DNA of 64,000 nucleotides from Aminobacter sp. J41. GTDB lineage: Bacteria > Pseudomonadota > Alphaproteobacteria > Rhizobiales > Rhizobiaceae. Below, one piece after another: positions 53,078 through 63,536 of this stretch; positions within the stretch are counted from its first letter, which is position 1; every line of letters starts with the position of its first letter. Where the stretch lies: contig NZ_JAGL01000018.1 of the NCBI RefSeq assembly GCF_000526635.1, forward strand, positions 23,806-87,805. The letters are read 5' to 3'. A model generated the notes under the pieces. It had not been told where the DNA came from, made no database searches, and was given only the letters and a program-made list of their open reading frames with translations. The translations under genes were made by a program, and so were the position numbers.

Positions 53078-54007
53078 ATGGAAGACCTTCAGGCTCTTGT
53101 CGACGACATCAGCAGGGAGATGGCCGCGCGGGAAGAACGCGGGAAGGTGGCCGACTACATCCCCGAACTGGCAAAGGTCGACCCCGGGCATTTCGGCATC
53201 GCCATCACGACCGTGGGCGGCCGCGAATATTTCGCCGGCGACGCCGAGCTGCCATTTTCCATCCAGAGCGTCTCCAAGGTCTTCGCGCTGACGCTGGCGC
53301 TCGGCAAGGTCGGTGACCGGCTGTGGAACCGTGTCGGGCGCGAACCTTCGGGCTCCGCCTTCAACTCGATCGTCCAACTCGAGCGCGAGAACGGCAAGCC
53401 GCGCAATCCCTTCATCAATGCGGGTGCGATCGTCGTGGCAGACCATCTGCTCGGCGGCCACATGCCGAAGGAAGCGATCGGCGAAATCGTGCAGTTCGTC
53501 CGCTTCCTGGCCGACGACGATTCGATCTACATCGACCACGCGGTCGCGAAGTCCGAGCAGGAAACCGGCTTCCGCAACTTCGCGCTGGCGCAGTTCATGC
53601 GCTCGTTCGGCATCATCGAACATCCGGCCGAGCAGGTGCTCGGCGTCTATTTCCACCAGTGCGCGCTTGCCATGACGTGCCGGCAGCTCGCGCGCGCCGG
53701 CTTGTTTCTGGCAGCCGGCGGCACAAATCCGCGAACGGGGCGCACTGTCGTCTCGCGCGACCGCGCGCGCCGCATCAACGCCCTCATGCTCACCTGCGGC
53801 CACTATGACGGGTCCGGCGAGTTCGCCTACCGCGTCGGCCTGCCGGGCAAGAGCGGCGTCGGCGGCGGCATTCTTGCGGTTGCGCCGGGCAAGGCATCGG
53901 TCGCAGTGTGGTCGCCGGGCCTGAACAAGAATGGCAATTCGCTACTCGGCAGCCAGGCGCTGGAAATGCTGGCGCAACGCACCGGCTGGTCTATCTTCGG
54001 GCAATAG
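53078..54007 (+). CDS. glsA: Glutaminase
   Basis: 309 residues. Serine-dependent glutaminase with the beta-lactamase-like fold. Catalytic Ser-xx-Lys lies in [17 protein letters not shown]. Further family stretches are [39 protein letters not shown] and [16 protein letters not shown]. It releases ammonia and glutamate from glutamine. ttcA starts 15 bases downstream, so the two may share a transcript. Confidence 0.95.
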   Translation: MEDLQALVDDISREMAAREERGKVADYIPELAKVDPGHFGIAITTVGGREYFAGDAELPFSIQSVSKVFALTLALGKVGDRLWNRVGREPSGSAFNSIVQLERENGKPRNPFINAGAIVVADHLLGGHMPKEAIGEIVQFVRFLADDDSIYIDHAVAKSEQETGFRNFALAQFMRSFGIIEHPAEQVLGVYFHQCALAMTCRQLARAGLFLAAGGTNPRTGRTVVSRDRARRINALMLTCGHYDGSGEFAYRVGLPGKSGVGGGILAVAPGKASVAVWSPGLNKNGNSLLGSQALEMLAQRTGWSIFGQ

Positions 54008-54022
54008 AAAGGGTCCGCAGCC

Positions 54023-54877
54023 ATGAACATCGCCGTCGACACGCCTGAAGCCGAGGACGATCTCGCCGCCACGCATCCAATGTTTCGGGATGCGCCGAGC
54101 TCGGGTGAGTTCAACAAGCTGCGCAAGCGCCTGATCCGCAATACTCGGCAGGCCATCGAAGACTTTGCAATGATTACGCCCGGCCAGAAGTGGCTCGTGG
54201 CGCTTTCCGGGGGCAAGGATTCCTATGGGCTGCTGGCGCTGTTGCTGGACCTGAAGTGGCGCGGGCTGCTGCCGGTCGAGCTGCTTGCCTGCAATCTCGA
54301 TCAGGGCCAGCCGAATTTCCCGACGCACATCCTGCCGGACTACCTGACGCGCATCGGCGTGGAGCACCGGATCGAATACCAGGACACCTATTCGGTCGTC
54401 ACCGACAAGATCCCTGAGAACAAAACCTACTGCTCGCTCTGCTCGCGCCTGCGCCGAGGCCATCTCTACCGCGTCGCGCGGGAAGAGGGGTGCTCGGCGC
54501 TCGTCCTTGGCCATCACCGCGAGGACATTCTGGAGACCTTCTTCCTCAACCTGTTCCACGGCGGACGGCTGGCCGCGATGCCGCCGAAGCTGGTGAACGA
54601 CGAGGGTGACCTCCTGGTGATGCGACCGCTGGCCTATTGCGCGGAGAACGACCTCGCGCGCTTCGCGGAAGCCATGAAGTTCCCGATCATCCCCTGCGAC
54701 CTGTGTGGTAGCCAGGAGGGTCTGCAGCGCAATGCGATGAAGATGATGCTCGATGACATCGAGCGCAGGATGCCGGGCCGCAAGGATACAATGATCAGGG
54801 CTCTCGGTAATGTGCGGCCGAGCCATCTGCTCGACCGCAATCTGTTCGACTTTGCGTCGCTGGGGGTCAGTGCCTGA
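54023..54877 (+). CDS. ttcA: tRNA 2-thiocytidine biosynthesis protein TtcA
   Basis: 284 residues. Thiolates C32 of certain tRNAs. The PP-loop ATP pyrophosphatase motif [12 protein letters not shown] is at about 65-76. Cluster-ligand cysteines lie in [11 protein letters not shown] and in [34 protein letters not shown] is family-typical. It follows glsA closely and overlaps the convergent exporter gene by 11 bases. Confidence 0.94.
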   Translation: MNIAVDTPEAEDDLAATHPMFRDAPSSGEFNKLRKRLIRNTRQAIEDFAMITPGQKWLVALSGGKDSYGLLALLLDLKWRGLLPVELLACNLDQGQPNFPTHILPDYLTRIGVEHRIEYQDTYSVVTDKIPENKTYCSLCSRLRRGHLYRVAREEGCSALVLGHHREDILETFFLNLFHGGRLAAMPPKLVNDEGDLLVMRPLAYCAENDLARFAEAMKFPIIPCDLCGSQEGLQRNAMKMMLDDIERRMPGRKDTMIRALGNVRPSHLLDRNLFDFASLGVSA

Positions 54878-56123
54878 GCCCCTCCTGACGCTGCGGGGCG
54901 GCCGCGTAGAGTTTGCCCTTTTCTGCAATCGCCACCAGCACCAGCGCGATCACCGCCAGGCCGAAGAAGCCGGCGGCAAGCGGCGTGGTCGTGCCGTCGA
55001 AAGCCTGGCCGATCACCGCACCGATGAAGCCGCCACCCAGCGTCTGGATGAAGCCCTGAACCGATGAAGCCGAGCCGGCGATGTGGCCGAGCGGCTCCAT
55101 TGCGATCGAGTTGAAGTTCGAGCCGATCCAGCCGAACTGGAACATCGCCAGCGCGAACAGGATCAGGAACGGCACGAACGGCACGGTGCCGTTCATCGAC
55201 CACACCAGCCAGATCAGCGAGACGAGCATGAAGCCGGTCAGAGCGCCGTGCGACAGGCGACGCATGCCGACCCGAACAACGAAGCGCGAGTTGAGGTAGG
55301 ACGACAGGGCCATGAAGCCGGCGATCACCGCGAAGACGAGCGGGAACGTGTTCCCGAGGCCATAGATGCCGACATAGACCTGCTGTGCCGAATTGATGAA
55401 GGCAAACAGCGCGCCGAAGACGAAGGTGGAGGCCAGCGTGTAGAGCAGCGAGAAGCGATTGGTCAGGACAATCGCAAATGCGCTGCTGATCGACGCAATC
55501 GTGAACGGCCTGCGATCTTCCGGCGCGAGCGTCTCCGGCATGCGCAGGAAGCCCCATAGGACGATCGCGGCGCCGGCGATTCCCATCGAGAAGAAGATGA
55601 ACTGCCAGCCGCCAATCAGCAGCATGATCTGCCCCACGGACGGCGCGATGACGGGGATGACCATGAACACCATGAAGATCAGCGACATAGTCTCAGCCAT
55701 CTGCCGGCCGCCAAAGCGGTCGCGGACCATCGATACGGCAATGACGCGGGTCGAGGCGGCGCCAATGCCCTGCAGGAAGCGCATGGCGAGCACGCCCTCA
55801 AACGACGTCATGAACGCGGCCGCAATTGCCGCGACGACATAGATGAGCATGCCGGCCATCAGCGGATTGCGGCGGCCGTAGCGGTCGGATAGCGGCCCGT
55901 AGGGGAGCAGCGCCAGCGCCATGCCGGCAAAATAGGCCGAGATGACATACTGGCGGTGGTTCTCGTTCTCGACGCCCAGACTTGCTCCCATCTGCTGCAG
56001 GCCCGGCAGCATGATGTCGATGGCGAGTGCGTTCAGGGACATTAGGGCCGCGGCGAGCGCGATGAACTCGATCTTCGACAGTCCAAGTCCTGGTGCTTTT
56101 TCTTCTCCGGTTCTTTGTTGCAT
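54867..56123 (-). CDS. Bcr/CflA-type MFS efflux transporter
   Basis: 418-residue inner-membrane protein with about 12 membrane segments. The MFS loop motif [14 protein letters not shown] lies between segments 2 and 3; [20 protein letters not shown] is the segment 4 motif of drug-proton antiporters. Length and the [16 protein letters not shown] opening match the Bcr/CflA group. Substrate unknown. It ends the long minus-strand run. Confidence 0.9.
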   Translation of the reverse strand: MQQRTGEEKAPGLGLSKIEFIALAAALMSLNALAIDIMLPGLQQMGASLGVENENHRQYVISAYFAGMALALLPYGPLSDRYGRRNPLMAGMLIYVVAAIAAAFMTSFEGVLAMRFLQGIGAASTRVIAVSMVRDRFGGRQMAETMSLIFMVFMVIPVIAPSVGQIMLLIGGWQFIFFSMGIAGAAIVLWGFLRMPETLAPEDRRPFTIASISSAFAIVLTNRFSLLYTLASTFVFGALFAFINSAQQVYVGIYGLGNTFPLVFAVIAGFMALSSYLNSRFVVRVGMRRLSHGALTGFMLVSLIWLVWSMNGTVPFVPFLILFALAMFQFGWIGSNFNSIAMEPLGHIAGSASSVQGFIQTLGGGFIGAVIGQAFDGTTTPLAAGFFGLAVIALVLVAIAEKGKLYAAAPQRQEGLRH

Positions 56124-56208
56124 CCGGATTTTCCTTATTAAGACGAGAAATGCGCCGGTTGTTACCGACGCATTCGAAGTTTTTCAATTAAGCGGTTGCT
56201 GCGAGGGA

Positions 56209-56544
56209 TCAGGCAGCGCCGCGCAGGCTGATGCCCCTCTCAGACAGAAAATCTTGAAGCTCGCCCGCCTGGAACATCTCGCGGACGATGTCGCAACCGC
56301 CGACAAACTCACCCTTCACGTAAAGCTGCGGGATGGTCGGCCAGTTCGAGTAATCCTTGATGCCCTGGCGGATTTCGTCGGAGCTGAGGACGTTGATGCC
56401 CTTGTAGTCGACACCCAGGTAGTCAAGGATCTGGACGACCTGCCCCGAGAAACCGCATTGCGGGAAGCCCGGCGTACCCTTCATGAAGAGCACGACGTCG
56501 TTGGTCTTGACCTCATTGTCGATGAATTCGTGGATGTCGCTCAT
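56209..56544 (-). CDS. grxD: Monothiol glutaredoxin (Grx4/GrxD family)
   Basis: 111 residues. Single-cysteine active site in [18 protein letters not shown], plus the glutathione-binding stretch [20 protein letters not shown]. Such Grx proteins carry and deliver [2Fe-2S] clusters and pair with BolA. bolA lies on the same strand 1.4 kb upstream, with one membrane-protein gene between. Confidence 0.95.
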   Translation of the reverse strand: MSDIHEFIDNEVKTNDVVLFMKGTPGFPQCGFSGQVVQILDYLGVDYKGINVLSSDEIRQGIKDYSNWPTIPQLYVKGEFVGGCDIVREMFQAGELQDFLSERGISLRGAA

Positions 56545-56662
56545 CTGGCGTGTCCTTTACTGGTCGGGTTCAAGGTCCGACGTTGGATGATTTGCCCCTA
56601 TGTATTGCAGTGGAGGCAAAGGCGCAATCGTACGCACAAGATCGTGCACGCACTGTGGCGCT

Positions 56663-57874
56663 TCAGCGACCCGAAACTGACCCGTCTTCCGCAATCGGCG
56701 GCAGCTGGTCGTAGCTATAGCCGACGAACGACGCAGCGGGCAGGGGGCCTGCCACCATCAGCCCGAAGTCGTGCGGCACGCGCAGGTCCGATCCCATCAC
56801 ATACTGCCGGTGAACGCGCAGGATGTCGTACTTGATTCGCTTATAGTGCTCGCGGGTCAGGGTGCGGCGCACGCGCATCTGCACTATTTCGGGTTGCGGC
56901 ACATCGGGATGGCCGAGCGCCTTCGCCACCGGGGCCTTGTAGAAGTTCACCGGATCCGTGAGGCACTGGACCTCGAACCAGGTGACATTCGGCGCACCCA
57001 GTATCAGCTTGGCGCGCTCGCGCAGCCTCTTTGCGGAGCGCAGCAGGCCGCACTGCAGCAGCGCGCCGCCGAGAGTGAGGAACGCGACCTTCTTGCCGGC
57101 GGCGAGCTCCGGCTCCCGCTCGAGCAATGTGCCGAAGGTGTGCGTTGCCCAGTTGGTGCCCATGCTGTGCGACGCGACCAGATACTCGTCGGCCGGCTGC
57201 GAAAATGCTTCACGAAGGCCGTCATAGAATTCTTCCAACCGCCGATTTGCGTTTTCGTTGTTCTGGCGCGCCATGGCGAGCGCCAGCTGCCAGTTCGAGA
57301 ACAGCAGCATGGTGTGTAGCCGCTCCGCCCTCGGGAGGAACAGGTAGCGGAAGAAGCCGAAGGCTGCCGGCAGCGACCAGATCAGGTGCAGCGGCGAGAG
57401 GTCAAAGATGAACGGTATGAGGGCAATGCCGGCCGTGACCGCCAGCGCCAGCAACATCAGCAGGAACGGGAACAGAAAGAACAGTGCAAAGCGCCAAGCC
57501 CAGCGGAAGTAGCCGAACAGGCCGCCCTCGGCGATCACGTTGAGGAACGCGCCGAAACCGCGTGCGATCTGGATCGGCAGCGACCGCTTGCGCAGGGTGG
57601 CGATCACCGAGCTGTGCTCCATCAGGTAGAAGCGGGTCTCGGCACGCCAGTCTGGCCCGGAAGCGACGACATCGAAATAGGGATGGGCAGGAGAGCCGGC
57701 CAGTGCGCCGGTCTCGATCTTGCAGTTCCACTGGGTGGCGGTCTGCGCGGCGGTGCGCTGGAAGCGGATCCGCTGTGCTTCCGCATCCAGCGGTTCGAAT
57801 CCGCAAAAAAGAACGGCGACGCGTCGTTTCACTGCGTCGCCGGGCGCGGACGCGTGCGTCGAATTCGGGTCCAT
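56663..57874 (-). CDS. Membrane-anchored protein with serine-hydrolase-like motif, function unknown
   Basis: 403 residues. Two or three membrane segments are grouped centrally (WRFALFFLFPFLLMLLALAV, then IALIPFIFDLSPLHLIWSLP). Beyond them is an alpha/beta-hydrolase-like nucleophile stretch, EYLVASHSMGTNWATHTFG, and then KKVAFLTLGGALLQCGLL. I do not recognise a named family. It sits between bolA and grxD on the same strand. A role linked to iron-sulfur handling would be speculation; an esterase is the simplest reading. Confidence 0.7.
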   Translation of the reverse strand: MDPNSTHASAPGDAVKRRVAVLFCGFEPLDAEAQRIRFQRTAAQTATQWNCKIETGALAGSPAHPYFDVVASGPDWRAETRFYLMEHSSVIATLRKRSLPIQIARGFGAFLNVIAEGGLFGYFRWAWRFALFFLFPFLLMLLALAVTAGIALIPFIFDLSPLHLIWSLPAAFGFFRYLFLPRAERLHTMLLFSNWQLALAMARQNNENANRRLEEFYDGLREAFSQPADEYLVASHSMGTNWATHTFGTLLEREPELAAGKKVAFLTLGGALLQCGLLRSAKRLRERAKLILGAPNVTWFEVQCLTDPVNFYKAPVAKALGHPDVPQPEIVQMRVRRTLTREHYKRIKYDILRVHRQYVMGSDLRVPHDFGLMVAGPLPAASFVGYSYDQLPPIAEDGSVSGR

Positions 57875-57934
57875 AAATTCAAACTCACATGAATTTCAGG
57901 CAGAAGCCGACGTACGCGTTACTCTCGTATCGAC

Positions 57935-58168
57935 TTACTGGGGAACGCTCGTCTGGAGGGCGAGTGCGTGCAGCACGCCGCCCATGTTGCCCTGCAGAGC
58001 ATTGTAGACCATCTGGTGCTGCTGCACACGGGTCTTGCCGCGGAAGCTCTCGGCGACGACCTCAGCCGCGAAGTGATCGCCATCGCCGGCAAGGTCGCGA
58101 ATCGTCACGACGGCATCGGGAATGCCTTCCTTGATGAGTCGTTCGATTTCCTTTGCGTCCATTGCCAT
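57935..58168 (-). CDS. BolA family protein (IbaG type)
   Basis: 77 residues. MDAKEIERLIKEGIPDAVVT, IRDLAGDGDHFAAEVVAESF, and RVQQHQMVYNALQGNMGGVL carry the His expected to co-ligate a cluster with a monothiol glutaredoxin. It lies 14 bases after purL on the same strand, with grxD just downstream of the intervening gene. A BolA-Grx iron-sulfur partnership is well established for the families. Confidence 0.93.
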   Translation of the reverse strand: MAMDAKEIERLIKEGIPDAVVTIRDLAGDGDHFAAEVVAESFRGKTRVQQHQMVYNALQGNMGGVLHALALQTSVPQ

Positions 58169-58182
58169 AGTCCTAGCCCTCC

Positions 58183-60381
58183 TCAGTTGCCCATGAACTT
58201 GGGGAACCAGCCTTCATGTGCGGCCTTCAGTTCATCAACCGATATGGCACGGGCATTGCCGAGCTTCAAGGACGAGCCGCCCGTGGTACCGATACGCTGG
58301 ACGCTGACGCCGTCGGCTGCGAGCTTCTCTCCCGTGCCTTTAGCAACAGTGACGAGGTAGCGGCCCTGATCCTCGCCGAAGAAGGTGGCGAGAGCGGAGC
58401 CAGATGCCGGCTCATCGATGGTGGCGCCGATGCCGGATGCCATCGCCATTTCGGCGAGCGCGACGGCAAGACCGCCGTCCGAGAGGTCGTGTGCGGCGGT
58501 CGCAACGCCGTCGGCGATCAGCTTGCGGACGAAATCGCCGACCTTGCGCTCGTGGGCGAGATCAACATGCGGGGCAGGGCCTTCCTTCTTGCCGAACAGT
58601 TCGCGCAGATAGGCCGACTGGCCGAGATGCGTGCCCCACTCGGCCGGGGCGCCGATCAGCAGGATTTCCTCGCCTTCGGCAGCGAAGGCAACGCGCGACA
58701 TACGCGACCAGTCCTCGATCAGGCCGACGCCGCCGATGGTCGGGGTCGGCAGGATGCCCTTGCCGAGCGTCTCGTTGTAGAGCGAGACGTTGCCTGAGAC
58801 GATCGGGAAGTCGAGGGCGCGGCAGGCCTCGCCGATGCCTTTGATGGCGAAGACGAACTGGCCCATGATCTCCGGACGTTCCGGATTGCCGAAGTTGAGG
58901 TTGTCGGTGGCCGCGAGCGGGAGCGCGCCGCTTGCGGTCAGGTTGCGCCAGCACTCGGCAACTGCCTGCTTGCCGCCCTCATACGGGTCGGCCTCGCAGT
59001 AGAACGGGTTGACGTCGGACGAGAAGGCGAGCGCCTTCTTTTCGTGACCTTCGACGCGAATGACGCCCGCATCAGCGCCCGGGCGCTGCAGCGAGTTGCC
59101 CTGGATCATGGTGTCGTACTGTTCCCACACCCAGCGGCGCGACGACAGGTTCGGCGAATCGAGCAGCTTCAGGAGCGAATCGGCGACATCAGCCTGCGGG
59201 ATCTCGGATGCGGAAAGCGGCGCCGGCTTGGAAGGCTCGACCCAGGGACGGTCGTATTCCGGTGCCTCGTCGCCCAGCTCCTTGATCGGCAGGTTCGCGA
59301 CTTCCTCGCCCTGGTGGAATACGCGGAAGCGCAGGTCGTCGGTCGTCTCGCCGACGACGGCGAAGTCGAGACCCCACTTGCGGAAGATCGCCTCGGCCTC
59401 GGCTTCCTTCTCGGGGCGGAGCACCATGAGCATGCGCTCCTGGCTCTCCGAGAGCATCATCTCGTAGGCCGACATCGCTTCCTCGCGGACCGGCACCTTG
59501 TCGAGGTCGAGGCGGATGCCGAGGTCGCCCTTGGCGCCCATTTCGACGGCCGAGCAGGTGAGGCCAGCCGCGCCCATGTCCTGAATGGCGATGACAGCGC
59601 CGGAGGCCATCAGCTCGAGGCAGGCTTCGAGCAGGCACTTTTCGGTGAATGGATCGCCGACCTGAACGGTCGGGCGCTTTTCCTCAATCGATTCGTCGAA
59701 CTCGGCCGAGGCCATGGTCGCGCCGCCGACGCCGTCGCGGCCGGTCTTGGCGCCGAGATAGACGACCGGAAGGCCGACGCCCTCGGCCTTCGAGTAGAAG
59801 ATCTTGTCGGCATCAGCTAGGCCGGCAGCGAAGGCATTGACCAGGATGTTGCCGTTATAGCGCTCGTCGAACTGGACCTCGCCACCCACGGTCGGCACGC
59901 CGAACGAATTGCCGTAGCCGCCGACACCGGCAACGACGCCGGAGACGAGGTGCTTGGTCTTCGGATGGTCAGGCTCGCCGAAGCGAAGCGCGTTCATGGC
60001 CGCGACGGGGCGTGCGCCCATGGTGAAGACGTCGCGCAGGATGCCGCCAACGCCCGTCGCCGCGCCCTGGTAAGGCTCGATGTAGGACGGGTGATTGTGG
60101 CTCTCCATCTTGAAGACAACGGCCTGGCCGTCGCCGATGTCGACCACGCCGGCATTCTCGCCCGGACCCTGGATCACGCGGGGACCCGAGGTCGGCAGCG
60201 TACGGAGCCACTTCTTTGACGACTTGTAGGAGCAGTGCTCGTTCCACATCGCCGAGAAGATGCCGAGCTCGGTGAAGGTCGGCTCGCGGCCGATCAGCTG
60301 GAGGATGCGCTGATACTCGTCCGGCTTGAGGCCATGCGAAGCGACCAGCTCTGGCGTGATGGGAAAGTCGTTGCGGATCAT
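58183..60381 (-). CDS. purL: Phosphoribosylformylglycinamidine synthase subunit II
   Basis: 732 residues, the short PurL that works with PurS and PurQ in the fourth step of purine synthesis. Motifs: [20 protein letters not shown] with the active-site His, [60 protein letters not shown]. It is separated from purQ and purS by a membrane-protein and a lipoprotein gene. Confidence 0.97.
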   Translation of the reverse strand: MIRNDFPITPELVASHGLKPDEYQRILQLIGREPTFTELGIFSAMWNEHCSYKSSKKWLRTLPTSGPRVIQGPGENAGVVDIGDGQAVVFKMESHNHPSYIEPYQGAATGVGGILRDVFTMGARPVAAMNALRFGEPDHPKTKHLVSGVVAGVGGYGNSFGVPTVGGEVQFDERYNGNILVNAFAAGLADADKIFYSKAEGVGLPVVYLGAKTGRDGVGGATMASAEFDESIEEKRPTVQVGDPFTEKCLLEACLELMASGAVIAIQDMGAAGLTCSAVEMGAKGDLGIRLDLDKVPVREEAMSAYEMMLSESQERMLMVLRPEKEAEAEAIFRKWGLDFAVVGETTDDLRFRVFHQGEEVANLPIKELGDEAPEYDRPWVEPSKPAPLSASEIPQADVADSLLKLLDSPNLSSRRWVWEQYDTMIQGNSLQRPGADAGVIRVEGHEKKALAFSSDVNPFYCEADPYEGGKQAVAECWRNLTASGALPLAATDNLNFGNPERPEIMGQFVFAIKGIGEACRALDFPIVSGNVSLYNETLGKGILPTPTIGGVGLIEDWSRMSRVAFAAEGEEILLIGAPAEWGTHLGQSAYLRELFGKKEGPAPHVDLAHERKVGDFVRKLIADGVATAAHDLSDGGLAVALAEMAMASGIGATIDEPASGSALATFFGEDQGRYLVTVAKGTGEKLAADGVSVQRIGTTGGSSLKLGNARAISVDELKAAHEGWFPKFMGN

Positions 60382-60437
60382 GGTTCTTCCAACGTGCGTC
60401 GAACTGGCGGGGACCAGTGGTTTTTCAGTTTAGCAGC

Positions 60438-61094
60438 TTACGCTGCCGGATCGAGGCGGTTGCGCGCATCGGCGACCGCGGGCGGCACCGTTGCGCGTAA
60501 GCGGGTTGCGAACGCCAGTCCCATGCAGGCGATCACACCGTAGGCATTAAGTTCCAGCTGTTCTTCGAGGAAAACGAAGATGTTGGTCCAATCCGAGGGC
60601 GTCTTGGCGATGTGTTCGCTAACGTTTGAGGCAACCATGATGGCTGCCACCAGCACCACCGGCCAGACATGGACGAGGTGAACAGCGCGAATGGCTCGTA
60701 GAAGATCCTGCGTGTGGCGGGCGACGAGCGCCAGCAGGATGAGCACGACCGGAATCCAGAAGGAAAGGCGAACGCTCATGCTGCGTAACTGGTAGATCCA
60801 GCTGTCTGTACCCCAGGCAGTAAAATCGAATTCGCGCTGCAGCATCAGCAGCATGAGAGCAGTCCAGCACCACATTACGGCACGCAGGAGCCGGCGTGAG
60901 CGCAGTGCGCCGAAGATGCCTGCGAGGAACGAAGCGAACAGGACGAAGAGCTGCACGTCCTCGATCGGACCGTTCTCGATCGATGCGGCGGCCCAGCCGA
61001 CGACAGCCGCCGTCGCAAAGCCCATGACGTTAAGGGCTGCGAGCACCAGCAGCAGAAGCCGGGCAAATGGACCTTTGAACGCGAAAAACGACAA
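60438..61094 (-). CDS. Hypothetical inner-membrane protein
   Basis: 218 residues with about six hydrophobic segments (LLLLVLAALNVMGFATAAVV, VQLFVLFASFLAGIFGALRS, AVMWCWTALMLLMLQ, WIPVVLILLALVARH, WPVVLVAAIMVASNV, NAYGVIACMGLAFATRL). No known transporter or enzyme motif. The TTG start at 61094 has GGAAGAG upstream. It lies between purL and the lipoprotein gene on the same strand. Confidence 0.72.
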   Translation of the reverse strand: MSFFAFKGPFARLLLLVLAALNVMGFATAAVVGWAAASIENGPIEDVQLFVLFASFLAGIFGALRSRRLLRAVMWCWTALMLLMLQREFDFTAWGTDSWIYQLRSMSVRLSFWIPVVLILLALVARHTQDLLRAIRAVHLVHVWPVVLVAAIMVASNVSEHIAKTPSDWTNIFVFLEEQLELNAYGVIACMGLAFATRLRATVPPAVADARNRLDPAA

Positions 61095-61143
61095 CGTCTC
61101 TTCCTAATGGATCAGGCACGCGCGCCAGCGAATCGAGAGCAGC

Positions 61144-61542
61144 TCACGCGCAGGAATCATTACCGCGGCGCCAGCGCTCGATGTCGGCGGAGATTCGCGG
61201 CGCAGCGGCCGTATCGAGCATCGGGCCGAAGGCCGACACCTGGCCGGCGCTGCCCTCTGCCTGGACAACCAGCAGCGGACGGCCGCCAAAGTTACCTTTC
61301 GGCACGAGCAGGAAACGCGGGCGGCCGGTGAAGGAGTTCAGCTCGTTGGCGAAGCTGTACTCGCGGAATGCCGGATCGCGGCTGGCGAACCAACACTTAT
61401 GGGCGGCCTTTGCGACCATCTCCATGTTTCGGAGCGCAGCGCTTTTGCCGGACGGCTGGGAGACCGGGGCGGACGGCTTCGACTGGCACGCGGCGAGGGC
61501 TGCAAGTGCGGCGATCAGGGCAGCACTTGCAAGCGGCCTCAT
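61144..61542 (-). CDS. Small lipoprotein of unknown function
   Basis: 132 residues. Lipoprotein signal and lipobox: [14 protein letters not shown]. The mature part has [20 protein letters not shown] and FRLLV-like beta stretches, with two Cys residues, and no recognised family. Its ATG overlaps the purQ TGA (ATGA, 61539-61542), so it is translationally coupled to purQ. Confidence 0.75.
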   Translation of the reverse strand: MRPLASAALIAALAALAACQSKPSAPVSQPSGKSAALRNMEMVAKAAHKCWFASRDPAFREYSFANELNSFTGRPRFLLVPKGNFGGRPLLVVQAEGSAGQVSAFGPMLDTAAAPRISADIERWRRGNDSCA

Positions 61543-62207
61543 GCAGCAACTCCGAGCGCGCTCTCGAACAGGCCGCGACCGTCGACGCCGCCGTGAGCGG
61601 ACTCGATCAGGTTCTCCGGATGGGGCATCATGCCGAGCACGTTGCCCTTCTCGCTGACGATGCCGGCGATGTTGTTGATCGAGCCGTTCGGGTTGGTGCC
61701 CTCGGCGTAGCGGAACGCCACCTGGCCTTCGCCCTCAAGACGCGCCAGCGTCTCGGGATCGGCAAAGTAGTTGCCGTCGTGGTGGGCGACCGGGCAACGG
61801 ATGATCTGGCCCAGCTGGTAGGCGCGGGTGAAGGCGGTGTTCGCGTTCGCGACCTCAAGCTTCACCTCGCGGCAGACGAACTTCAGCGAGGTGTTGCGCA
61901 TCAGCGCGCCGGGGAGCAGGCCGGCTTCCAGCAGGATCTGAAAGCCATTGCAGACGCCCATGACGAGCACGCCCTTCGCTGCCTTCTCGGCAACGGCGCG
62001 CATCACCGGCATGCGGGCGGCAATCGCGCCACAACGCAGATAGTCGCCGTAGGAAAAGCCACCCGGAATCACGATCAGGTCGACGTCCGGAATTTCGGTG
62101 TCGGTTTGCCACACGGTCAGCGGCGCGCGGCCACCGACCTTGGTCAGCGCCGCGATCATGTCGCGGTCGCGATTCAGGCCGGGCAGCAGGACAACGGCAG
62201 ACTTCAT
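61539..62207 (-). CDS. purQ: Phosphoribosylformylglycinamidine synthase subunit I (glutamine amidotransferase)
   Basis: 222 residues. Supplies ammonia to PurL. Class I amidotransferase nucleophile in [20 protein letters not shown]; the start [17 protein letters not shown] and the C-terminal [16 protein letters not shown] carry the His-x-Glu pair. 18 bases downstream of purS. Confidence 0.97.
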   Translation of the reverse strand: MKSAVVLLPGLNRDRDMIAALTKVGGRAPLTVWQTDTEIPDVDLIVIPGGFSYGDYLRCGAIAARMPVMRAVAEKAAKGVLVMGVCNGFQILLEAGLLPGALMRNTSLKFVCREVKLEVANANTAFTRAYQLGQIIRCPVAHHDGNYFADPETLARLEGEGQVAFRYAEGTNPNGSINNIAGIVSEKGNVLGMMPHPENLIESAHGGVDGRGLFESALGVAA

Positions 62208-62225
62208 GTCAGTCAGGCCTCCAGG

Positions 62226-62468
62226 TCAGAGGATGGCGACCGAGTAATTCTCGATCACGGTGTTGGCTAGCAGCTGTTCGCACATGGCCTTGACGTCAGC
62301 CTCGGCCTTGGCCTTGTCGGTGCCTTCCAGTTCAAGATCGAAGACCTTGCCCTGGCGGACGCCGCCAACACCTGCGAAACCGAGGGCGCCAAGCGCACCC
62401 TCGATAGCCTTGCCCTGAGGGTCCAGGACCCCGTTCTTAAGCGTTACGGTAACGCGCGCCTTGATCAC
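62226..62468 (-). CDS. purS: Phosphoribosylformylglycinamidine synthase subunit PurS
   Basis: 80 residues. MIKARVTVTLKNGVLDPQGK, AIEGALGALGFAGVGGVRQG, and a C-terminal EQLLANTVIENYSV stretch match PurS, which bridges PurQ and PurL. GTG start at 62468 with AAGGA 8 bases upstream. 19 bases downstream of purC. Confidence 0.96.
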   Translation of the reverse strand: MIKARVTVTLKNGVLDPQGKAIEGALGALGFAGVGGVRQGKVFDLELEGTDKAKAEADVKAMCEQLLANTVIENYSVAIL

Positions 62469-62487
62469 TTGGCGTGTCCTTCGAAAC

Positions 62488-63276
62488 TTAGTGAACGCTG
62501 CCCTTGTCGGGCTTGGAGGAGACGAGAACCGGACCGGAACGCGGCGGCTCGTTCTCGTTCATGATGCCGAGACGGCGGGCGACTTCCTGGTAGGCTTCGA
62601 CCAGGCCGCCCATGTCGCGACGGAAACGGTCCTTGTCGAGCTTGTCCTGGGTCGTGGTGTCCCACAGGCGGCAGGAATCAGGCGAGATCTCGTCAGCGAG
62701 CACGATTCGCATCATGTCGCCCTCGAACAGGCGGCCGAATTCGACCTTGAAGTCGATCAGCTGGATGCCGACGCCGAGGAAGAGACCGCTGAGGAAATCG
62801 TTGATGCGGATGGCGAGCGCCATAATGTCATCAATTTCCTGCGGCGAGGCCCAGCCGAACGCGGTGATGTGCTCTTCCGAGACCATCGGATCGTCCAGGG
62901 CGTCTGCCTTGTAGTAGAACTCGATGATCGAGCGCGGCAGAACGGTGCCTTCCTCGAGGCCGAGACGCTTGGCCAGCGAGCCGGCCGCAACATTGCGCAC
63001 AACTACCTCGAGCGGGATGATCTCGACTTCCTTGATCAGCTGCTCGCGCATGTTGAGACGGCGGATGAAGTGCGTCGGGATGCCGATCCGGTTCAGGTGC
63101 GTGAAGATGTGCTCGGAGATTCGGTTGTTGAGGACACCCTTGCCATCGACAACCTCGTGCTTCTTCTTGTTGAACGCGGTAGCGTCGTCCTTGAAGAACT
63201 GAATCAGGGTTCCAGGCTCAGGCCCCTCATAAAGGATTTTGGCCTTGCCTTCGTAGATGCGGCGACGACGTGTCAT
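62488..63276 (-). CDS. purC: Phosphoribosylaminoimidazole-succinocarboxamide synthase
   Basis: 262 residues, SAICAR synthase. [60 protein letters not shown], and the late substrate motif [14 protein letters not shown] are clear. First gene of purC-purS-purQ and divergent from tuf across a 260-base gap. Confidence 0.97.
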   Translation of the reverse strand: MTRRRRIYEGKAKILYEGPEPGTLIQFFKDDATAFNKKKHEVVDGKGVLNNRISEHIFTHLNRIGIPTHFIRRLNMREQLIKEVEIIPLEVVVRNVAAGSLAKRLGLEEGTVLPRSIIEFYYKADALDDPMVSEEHITAFGWASPQEIDDIMALAIRINDFLSGLFLGVGIQLIDFKVEFGRLFEGDMMRIVLADEISPDSCRLWDTTTQDKLDKDRFRRDMGGLVEAYQEVARRLGIMNENEPPRSGPVLVSSKPDKGSVH

Positions 63277-63536
63277 GGCTATCTCTGGTTTCCGGAGCGG
63301 CGGTAGTGCCGGGGCTCCTGTTGCTACAAGGCCTGCTGTCGGCCTTAGCCTGCGACGGGATTCACAGCGGCTCTCTATCCTAAACGCGCGCTTTCCTCAA
63401 TCGGGAATGCTGCAATTGCACAGGCGGTGCACGCACTCGCCAAAAATTGACAAAAGGCTTGTGTTTTTCAGCGGTACTCGCTAAGCGCCCGCAATCTGCA
63501 TCCAATACGCACCCACGGCGTCAAAGGGAAGTTGAA

